A stretch of 7,295 bases of DNA from Actinomycetota bacterium (GTDB lineage: Bacteria > Actinomycetota > Acidimicrobiia > Acidimicrobiales > JAFATL01): the NCBI GenBank assembly GCA_019243975.1, contig JAFATL010000729.1:1-7295 (forward strand), written 5' to 3'. The notes under the pieces were generated by a model. It did no database searches and was not told the DNA's origin. It saw nothing but the letters and a program-made list of their open reading frames with translations. How positions within the stretch are numbered: position 1 is the stretch's first letter; each line of letters begins with the position of its first letter. The position numbers and the translations under genes are program-made. Of the stretch, positions 1 through 4,624 are shown piece after piece.

Positions 1-505
1 GTTCGGGCTCGTCGAGGAACTGCCGTTGGACGAGCCCGTTCAGCACGTGTGTTGGTACGAGGCCGACGCGTTCGCGCGCTGGGCCGGTAAGCGACTTCCC
101 ACCGAGGCGGAGTGGGAGAAGGCGGCGTCGTGGACACCCGACGGTGAGAAGCGCCGCTACCCGTGGGGCAACGACGCGCCGACCGAGCGCACCGCCAACC
201 TGTCGCAGCGCCACTTCCGGCCTGCGCCCGTCGGCGCCTATGCCGACGGCGTGAGCCCGTGGGGCTGCCACCAGATGATCGGCGACGTGTGGGAGTGGAC
301 GTCGTCCGACTTCGTGCCGTACCCCGAGTTCTCCTCGTTCCCGTACCGCGAGTACTCAGAGGTGTTCTGGGGCTCCGACTACAAGGTGCTGCGAGGTGGG
401 TCGTGGGCCGTGCACCCGTCGGCCGTCCGCGCCACGTTCCGCAACTGGGACTACCCCATCCGCCGCCAGATCTTCAGCGGCTTCCGCTGCGCGCGGGACG
501 CGTAG
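1..505 (+). CDS. egtB: Ergothioneine biosynthesis protein EgtB (iron-dependent sulfoxide synthase), C-terminal part
   Basis: The frame is open from base 2, so the gene begins upstream; 167 residues are visible before the TAG stop. EgtB joins gamma-glutamylcysteine (or cysteine) to hercynine (trimethylhistidine) with O2 at a non-haem iron. Visible is the C-terminal formylglycine-generating-enzyme-like (FGE-sulfatase) fold: RLPTEAEWEKAA at visible residues 31-42, then YPWGND, VWEWTSSDF, VLRGGSW, and a C-terminal FRNWDYPIRRQIFSGFR block. This last block is characteristic of actinobacterial EgtB, and its Asp in NWD probably corresponds to the substrate-binding Asp416 of the Mycolicibacterium thermoresistibile enzyme (from memory, not aligned). 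The N-terminal DinB-like domain with the three iron-binding histidines lies outside the window, so catalytic competence cannot be judged. egtC follows 21 bases downstream. A generic FGE-family protein is the alternative, but the flanking egtC and egtD make EgtB near certain. Confidence 0.93.
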   Translation, partial: FGLVEELPLDEPVQHVCWYEADAFARWAGKRLPTEAEWEKAASWTPDGEKRRYPWGNDAPTERTANLSQRHFRPAPVGAYADGVSPWGCHQMIGDVWEWTSSDFVPYPEFSSFPYREYSEVFWGSDYKVLRGGSWAVHPSAVRATFRNWDYPIRRQIFSGFRCARDA

Positions 506-526
506 CGAACGCGCGTCGACTTCACC

Positions 527-1267
527 ATGTGCCGACACCTGTCCTACCTCGGTCCGCCCATCACGCTCGAGGCGTTGCTGCTCGCACCGAGGCACGCGTT
601 GGTGCGTCAGTCCTACGACGCCCGTGAGATGGTGAGCGGCAAGCTCAACGCCGACGGGTTCGGCGTCGGCTGGTACGACTTTGGCGTTCGGGCCGAGCCG
701 GCTCGCTACCGGCGGGCGGTGCCGATGTGGCACGACCAATCGTTCGCCAGCTTCGCCGGCATCGTGTCGTCGACGGCGGTGGTGGCGGCGGTGCGCAACG
801 CCACGCCCGGCCTGCCGGTCGAGGAGAGCGGGAGCGCGCCGTTCACGTCGGGACCGTGGCTGTTCTCGCTCAACGGTTTCGTGCGCGGGTTCACCGCCGA
901 CGCGGGCATCGAGCTTCGGTCACTCCTCTCGGCTCGCCGGTTGGCGGGCATCGAGGGCGCCAGCGACAGCGAGGTCCTGTTCGCACTGGCCCTCGACCGG
1001 CTCGATGCCGGCGCTCCGCCCACCGACGCGCTGGCCGCGGTGGTCGAGACGGTGGAGAAGGTGAGCGGCGGCTACCTCAACCTGCTGCTGGCGGACGGAC
1101 ACACGACGGCTGCCACGACCGTCGGCAACACCCTGTACACGATCGAGGACGGAAGCGAGGTCACGGTGTCGTCGGAACCGTTCGACGGCCGCGGGGGATG
1201 GACGAAGGTGCCCGACCGCTCGGTGGTACGAGCCACGACCGATGGCCTGGAGGTGCAGGCGCTGTGA
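527..1267 (+). CDS. egtC: Ergothioneine biosynthesis protein EgtC (class II glutamine amidotransferase-type gamma-glutamyl hydrolase)
   Basis: The 246-residue product is predicted to remove the gamma-glutamyl group from the sulfoxide made by EgtB, giving hercynylcysteine sulfoxide in the cytosol. The sequence begins MCRHLSYLG: after Met removal Cys2 becomes the N-terminal nucleophile of the Ntn-hydrolase fold. The start is therefore fixed by the need for Cys at position 2. Other class II amidotransferase marks are NADGFGVGWY (41-50), RNATPG (90-95), LNG (115-117, the oxyanion-hole Asn-Gly) and SDSEVLF (146-152). Position 115 is Leu where many members of this superfamily have His before Asn-Gly. 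I see no clear Shine-Dalgarno sequence in the 21-base gap after egtB, so translation may depend on the upstream gene. The TGA stop overlaps the GTG start of egtD. Length is usual for the family. Confidence 0.93.
   Translation: MCRHLSYLGPPITLEALLLAPRHALVRQSYDAREMVSGKLNADGFGVGWYDFGVRAEPARYRRAVPMWHDQSFASFAGIVSSTAVVAAVRNATPGLPVEESGSAPFTSGPWLFSLNGFVRGFTADAGIELRSLLSARRLAGIEGASDSEVLFALALDRLDAGAPPTDALAAVVETVEKVSGGYLNLLLADGHTTAATTVGNTLYTIEDGSEVTVSSEPFDGRGGWTKVPDRSVVRATTDGLEVQAL
1249..1253 (+). promoter_or_regulatory. Shine-Dalgarno sequence for egtD inside egtC
   Basis: GGAGG lies 10 bases before the GTG codon at 1264. Together with the four-base GTGA overlap of the egtC stop and egtD start it supports GTG 1264 as the true start and suggests translational coupling. 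Confidence 0.55.
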
Positions 1268-2262
1268 GCGCAGCCGAAGAGAACGCTGCCGTGGTCCCCG
1301 TCGAGATCGACGTGCACCTCGGCCCCGACGACCTGCAGAAGGCGCTGCTCGACGACGTGCGCGCCGGGCTCACGTCGACACCCAAGCGCCTGCCGCCCAA
1401 GTGGTTCTACGACGAGCGCGGATCGCAGCTGTTCGAGGAGATCACCCGGCTGCGCGAGTACTACCCGACGCGCCGCGAACGGGAGATCCTCAAGTCCAAG
1501 GCCCGCACCATCGCCAAGGCCGGGCAGGCCGACACGTTGGTCGAGCTCGGGTCGGGGTCGTCGGAGAAGACCCGACTGCTGCTCGACGCCATGCGGGCCA
1601 CCGGATCGCTCGAGCGTTTCGTGCCGTTCGACGTGAGCGAAGCGTTCCTACGCAGCGCGGCGGAAGCAGTGGCGGCCGAGTACCCCGGGCTCGAGGTGCA
1701 CGGCGTCGTGGGCGACTTCGACCACCACCTCGGGCTGATTCCCCAAGGCGGGCGGCGCATGGTGGCGTTCCTCGGAGGCACCATCGGCAACCTCCTCCCC
1801 GACGAGCGGGCCCGGTTCCTCGACCAGGTCGTGTCGGGGTTGGCGCCGGGCGACTCGCTGCTGCTCGGCACCGACCTGGTGAAGGATGTCGACCGGCTCG
1901 AAGCCGCCTACGACGACAAGAAGGGCGTCACTGCCGAGTTCAACCGCAACGTGTTGCGCGTCATCAACCGGCAGCTGGGCGCCGATTTCGATGTCGACGC
2001 GTTCCAGCACGTGGCGTTCTTCGACACCGGCAACGAGTGGATCGAGATGCGCCTGCGCGCCACTGCCGCCCAGACGGTGACGATCCCCGCCGTCGACCTC
2101 ACCGTCGAGTTCGCGGAGGGCGAGGAGCTGCACACCGAGATCAGCGCCAAGTTCCGGCGCGCGGGCGTGGAAGCCGAGTTGGCCGCGGCCGGCCTCAAGC
2201 TCGCCCACTGGTGGACCGACCGCCAGGGCGACTTTGCGCTGTCCCTCTCCTTCGTGCCGTGA
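1264..2262 (+). CDS. egtD: L-histidine N(alpha)-methyltransferase EgtD
   Basis: The 332-residue product transfers three methyl groups from S-adenosylmethionine to the alpha-amino group of histidine, giving hercynine, the first step of ergothioneine synthesis. The SAM-binding motif I is ELGSGSSEKT (94-103), followed by FDVSEAFL (122-129) and the GGTIGNLLP loop (171-179). The histidine pocket described for Mycolicibacterium smegmatis EgtD (Tyr56, Asn166, Tyr206, Glu282, Ser284) appears here at Tyr66, Asn176, Tyr216, Glu292 and Ser294. The constant offset of 10 shows an ungapped, complete pocket. The start is the GTG overlapping the egtC stop; the same frame stays open upstream to 727, but that stretch is a shadow of egtC. 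The roughly 10 extra N-terminal residues relative to mycobacterial EgtD look non-conserved. Its order after egtB and egtC matches the mycobacterial cluster. Confidence 0.96.
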   Translation: MSAAEENAAVVPVEIDVHLGPDDLQKALLDDVRAGLTSTPKRLPPKWFYDERGSQLFEEITRLREYYPTRREREILKSKARTIAKAGQADTLVELGSGSSEKTRLLLDAMRATGSLERFVPFDVSEAFLRSAAEAVAAEYPGLEVHGVVGDFDHHLGLIPQGGRRMVAFLGGTIGNLLPDERARFLDQVVSGLAPGDSLLLGTDLVKDVDRLEAAYDDKKGVTAEFNRNVLRVINRQLGADFDVDAFQHVAFFDTGNEWIEMRLRATAAQTVTIPAVDLTVEFAEGEELHTEISAKFRRAGVEAELAAAGLKLAHWWTDRQGDFALSLSFVP

Positions 2263-2267
2263 CTGCG

Positions 2268-2273
2268 TAACCT
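2268..2273 (+). promoter_or_regulatory. Possible -10 element for leaderless transcription of the cupredoxin gene
   Basis: TAACCT fits the actinobacterial TANNNT -10 consensus and ends seven bases before the ATG at 2281. That spacing would put the transcription start at or beside the start codon. The short gap after egtD contains no Shine-Dalgarno sequence, which agrees with leaderless expression or with simple read-through from egtD. No convincing -35 is seen. Confidence 0.35.
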
Positions 2274-2280
2274 GCCGCCC

Positions 2281-3012
2281 ATGCGCTGGCGCCAGGCATT
2301 GCGGGTGTTGACCCTGCTGTTGATCGCCGGGCTGGTGGCGGTGATCGTCGTCATCCACGACAAGGACGTCGTCGCCCTCACCGTGATCACGTTCGTGCTG
2401 CTGCTGTTCCTACCGTCGAAGCGGGCATGGATCGGCGTGGCCGGCCTCACCCTGCTGTTCGCCGACGTGCTGTTCTTCACTGGCGCCGCCGCGTTGAGCA
2501 ACATCCGCGCCCACGAAGACCTCACCACCGTCGCCGTGCCCGCCGCCTTCGCGGCGTTGTGCGTCGCCGGCGTCGTCGCCGGCTTCCTCGCCCTCGTGCG
2601 CTACAAGTCGACGGCGGACGGCGGACGCACGGTCGCGCTGCTCCTCCTTGCGGTCGTCGCCTTCGGCGCCACCATGGCGACCAGCGCGGTCGCGGGCACC
2701 GACGGCGGAGCCGCCAAGTCGGGCGACGTGCGGCTCGTTGCCAAGGACACCAAGTTCAGGCCCAAGCAGCTGAAGTTCTCGGCCGCCAACGGCGAGACGC
2801 AGCTCACCGCCGGGAAGGTGTCGGTGTTCGTCACCAACAAGGACTTCTGGTGGCACACCTTCACCATCGACAAGCTCAACGTGAACCTGCGCATCCCCGA
2901 AGGCGGCCACCGGCGCATCACCTTCGACGCGCCGCCCGGCACCTACAAGTTCTATTGCGCCGTCCCCGGCCACACCCAAGCCGGCATGAAGGGCACCCTC
3001 GTCGTCAGCTGA
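2281..3012 (+). CDS. Membrane-anchored cupredoxin (type I copper) domain protein
   Basis: This 243-residue protein has two parts. Residues 1-138 are very hydrophobic, with likely membrane helices near 8-25, 30-44, 49-70, 84-106 and 118-138. Residues about 149-243 form a plastocyanin/azurin-like domain. The copper ligands are visible: His192 in WWHTFTI, then Cys226, His231 and Met236 in the C-terminal C-x4-H-x4-M pattern (CAVPGHTQAGM), as in blue copper electron carriers. The domain follows the last helix, and its inferred location is the outer face of the membrane. It probably carries electrons or binds copper; the partner is unknown. The N-terminal helices match no family I can name. The gene starts 18 bases after egtD and may be in the same transcript, although its own -10 motif is possible. 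The ATG is chosen because it precedes the first helix with a short positively charged leader (MRWRQALR). Confidence 0.85.
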   Translation: MRWRQALRVLTLLLIAGLVAVIVVIHDKDVVALTVITFVLLLFLPSKRAWIGVAGLTLLFADVLFFTGAAALSNIRAHEDLTTVAVPAAFAALCVAGVVAGFLALVRYKSTADGGRTVALLLLAVVAFGATMATSAVAGTDGGAAKSGDVRLVAKDTKFRPKQLKFSAANGETQLTAGKVSVFVTNKDFWWHTFTIDKLNVNLRIPEGGHRRITFDAPPGTYKFYCAVPGHTQAGMKGTLVVS

Positions 3013-3033
3013 CGAGGCCGGCCCGCGGCGTGG

Positions 3034-3327
3034 TCAGGAGTGTGAGCTGACCCGTTCGCCGGCGCGGGCGTCGAACACGCCGTCGAGGTCGCTGAGGTCG
3101 TCGTCGTAGCGGCCGCCGTAGGCCTCGCGGGCGTGAAAGCCGAGCTTGAGGGCGCCGATGACGATGACCCATGCCGGCCAGAAGTAGCCGAAGCCGCTGA
3201 GCGCCCAGATGACGACGCACAGCAAGGCGATGCCGCCGTAGCGCTGGGCGTGGGACATGAAGCTGCGCTGGGTGCGTGCCGCCCGGGCATCGCTGCTCAT
3301 GCGGGGGCGTGACCGCCGCTGGGCCAT
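3034..3327 (-). CDS. Small two-helix membrane protein (2TM-domain-like)
   Basis: From the ATG at 3327 the product is 97 residues. A basic N-terminus (MAQRRSRPRM) is followed by SHAQRYGG, a first helix at about residues 31-47, a short FGYFWPAW turn, a second helix at about 50-64 ending in LGFHA, and an acidic tail (YDDDLSDLDG). The hairpin of two helices with an aromatic WPAW turn and a closing Lys/His resembles the '2TM domain' family of bacterial membrane proteins of unknown function; this is a resemblance only. The start is uncertain: ATG 3300 would give 88 residues. The open frame extends up to 3402, but codons upstream of 3327 lose the G/C third-position bias of real genes here. No clear Shine-Dalgarno sequence is seen for any start. 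The gene converges on the cupredoxin gene, with 21 bases between stops. Confidence 0.65.
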   Translation of the reverse strand: MAQRRSRPRMSSDARAARTQRSFMSHAQRYGGIALLCVVIWALSGFGYFWPAWVIVIGALKLGFHAREAYGGRYDDDLSDLDGVFDARAGERVSSHS

Positions 3328-3376
3328 TGTGGATCGGTCGTGGTGATGCACTGAATGGCACATGTCGTTTGTCAGT

Positions 3377-3410
3377 CTGATAGCGCGGCCTTCCAACCGC
3401 AACGGATCAG
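3377..3410 (-). terminator. Nested hairpin downstream of bsaP (possible terminator)
   Basis: CTGAT (3377-3381) pairs with ATCAG (3406-3410). Within it GCGG (3385-3388) pairs with CCGC (3397-3400) around an eight-base loop. It lies about 25 bases after the bsaP stop in the 108-base gap before the next minus-strand gene. It has no T tract, so it would be at best an actinobacterial-type intrinsic terminator or an RNA-stability element. The short stems make chance plausible. Confidence 0.25.
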
Positions 3411-3435
3411 GCTGCGACTTCGGTCACATCGCCGA

Positions 3436-3600
3436 TCAGGCGACGGAGCCGTGGTCGCGACAGCGGGCCTCGACGTGCCCGGGCGTCACCTGCACAGCGA
3501 GGCGCCGCCCGCACTCCTCACAGAAGCGGGGCGGGTCGAGGGGCCGGCGGCACTGGCCATCGCAGTCCCCCGCCGGCTTGCCGCACCCGCTGCAGAACAC
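3436..3600 (-). CDS. bsaP: Biotin synthase auxiliary protein BsaP-like, cysteine-rich
   Basis: A 54-residue product read from GTG at 3600, five bases after the bioB stop. It holds seven cysteines: Cys3 and Cys6 (CSGC), Cys13 and Cys17 (CDGQC), Cys27 and Cys30 (CEEC) and Cys47, with a nearby His50. The PPRFCEECGRRLAVQVTP segment (23-40) followed by ARCRDHG matches what I remember of the conserved C-terminal half of mycobacterial BsaP (Rv1590), which is encoded next to bioB. In M. tuberculosis, BsaP is required for BioB to convert dethiobiotin to biotin, and the requirement has been linked to BioB's sulfur-donating [2Fe-2S] cluster. The start is uncertain: GAAGG (3614-3618) lies 13 bases before GTG, or 4 bases before a CTG at 3609 that overlaps the bioB stop and would add three residues. 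The gene is short enough to be missed by automatic annotation. Confidence 0.82.
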   Translation of the reverse strand: MFCSGCGKPAGDCDGQCRRPLDPPRFCEECGRRLAVQVTPGHVEARCRDHGSVA

Positions 3601-3605
3601 GCCGG

Positions 3606-4610
3606 TCAGATGACCTTCGAGAGCACTCCCACGGGCATGCGCAGGTCCTCGAGCATCTGCAGATCCTCCTCGGGGGACCGCCCGAGCGTGGTGAGGTAGT
3701 TGCCGACGATGAGGGCGTTGATGCCCGCGGTCATCCCCATGGCCTGCAGCTCGCGCAGCGTCACCTCGCGGCCGCCGGCGTAGCGCAGGATCACCGACGG
3801 CAGGCCCAACCGGAACATGGCGATCCACCGGATGGCCTCCAGCGGTTCGACCAGCGGGCGGTCGCCGAGCGGAGTACCCGGCCGGGGATTGAGGAAGTTG
3901 AGGGGGACCTCGGCGGGCTCGACGTCGCGCAGCTGACCGAGCAGCTCGAGCCGTTGCTCGTGCGACTCGCCCATGCCGAGCAGCGCCCCGCAGCACAGCT
4001 CCATGCCGAACTCACGCACGAGGCGGCACGTGTCGAAGCGCTCCTCCCACGAGTGGGTGGTGACGATCTGCGGGAAGAACGAGCGCGCCGTCTCCAGGTT
4101 GTGGTTGTACCGGTGCACGCCCGCGTCGGCGAAGCGCTGCGCCTGTTCACGGGTGAGGATGCCGGCGCTGATGGCGACGTTGAGGCCGGTGTTGTCGCGC
4201 ACCAGCGGCACCAGGTCGAGCAGCTTCTTCATCGTGCGCTCGTCGGGGCCGCGGATGGCGAGCACCAGGCAGAACTCCGACGCGCCCAGCTGCGCGGTCT
4301 CGCGCGCGGCGGCCAGCACCTCGGTGGGCTCGAGCAGCGGGAGCGCCTGCACGGGCGACTCGAACTTGGCCGACTGGCTGCAGAAGTGGCAGTCCTCCGG
4401 GCACCCACCGGTCTTGGCCGAGATGATCCCCTCGACCTCGACGTCGGGCCCGCACCACGCCAGCCGCACCTCGTGGGCGAGGGCGGCCAGCGCCGGGACG
4501 TTCTCGTCGGGCAGGGCGGCCAGGGCGGCCAGCTCCTCCGGCTTGAGCTGGCGCCGCTCGTCGAGGAGGGCGTCGCCGGCCGCGGCCAGCAGCGTTCGGG
4601 CACTCGTCAT
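3606..4610 (-). CDS. bioB: Biotin synthase BioB (radical SAM)
   Basis: The 334-residue product inserts sulfur into dethiobiotin to make biotin, using a radical SAM [4Fe-4S] cluster and an auxiliary [2Fe-2S] cluster as sulfur source. The radical SAM motif C-x3-C-x2-C is CPEDCHFC (70-77). YNHNLET (168-174), NFLNPRPGTPL (238-248) and RYAGGRE (276-282) are BioB hallmarks. Hand alignment to E. coli BioB puts the auxiliary-cluster ligands Cys97, Cys188 and Arg260 at Cys114, Cys206 and Arg276. The position of Cys128 is Ala146 (GLNVAISAGIL against GLEACMTLGTL, no gap from there to Cys206). The start is ATG 4610, 11 bases after the upstream stop; the same frame continues upstream to about 5024 but only antisense-shadows the ATPase gene. 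The neighbouring bsaP fits a BsaP-dependent enzyme. No bioA, bioD or bioF is in the window. Confidence 0.96.
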   Translation of the reverse strand: MTSARTLLAAAGDALLDERRQLKPEELAALAALPDENVPALAALAHEVRLAWCGPDVEVEGIISAKTGGCPEDCHFCSQSAKFESPVQALPLLEPTEVLAAARETAQLGASEFCLVLAIRGPDERTMKKLLDLVPLVRDNTGLNVAISAGILTREQAQRFADAGVHRYNHNLETARSFFPQIVTTHSWEERFDTCRLVREFGMELCCGALLGMGESHEQRLELLGQLRDVEPAEVPLNFLNPRPGTPLGDRPLVEPLEAIRWIAMFRLGLPSVILRYAGGREVTLRELQAMGMTAGINALIVGNYLTTLGRSPEEDLQMLEDLRMPVGVLSKVI

Positions 4611-4618
4611 GGGCCGAG

Positions 4619-4624
4619 AACCTA
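4619..4624 (-). promoter_or_regulatory. Possible -10 element for leaderless transcription of bioB
   Basis: On the minus strand TAGGTT, which includes the TAG stop of the ATPase gene, fits TANNNT and ends eight bases before the bioB ATG. The intervening bases have no Shine-Dalgarno sequence. This would allow bioB-bsaP to be transcribed independently of the upstream gene. A -35 is not evident, so the call rests on motif and spacing only. Confidence 0.35.

Noticed and set aside
727..1263. Long upstream extension of the egtD reading frame
   Set aside because: It lies wholly inside egtC in another frame, gives an Arg-rich low-complexity translation, and the GTG at 1264 has a Shine-Dalgarno sequence and matches the family start.
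3013..3033. Terminator between the convergent cupredoxin and two-helix protein genes
   Set aside because: The GC-rich gap has only a very short self-complementary stretch and no T tract in either direction.
3347..3375. Promoter for the two-helix protein gene (a CTGACA-like -35 on the minus strand)
   Set aside because: The hexamer 17 bases downstream (AGTGCA) is a poor -10, so the pair is not better than chance.
3375..3435. Possible tRNA-Gly(TCC) or tRNA remnant, because CTTCCAA is flanked by GCGG and CCGC
   Set aside because: The anticodon stem would be four pairs around an eight-base loop, with no acceptor stem, D arm or canonical T-loop in register.
3601..3996. N-terminal extension of the bsaP frame into bioB
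   Set aside because: The translation is an Arg/Ala-rich shadow of bioB; only the part from about 3609 down has family-like cysteine motifs.
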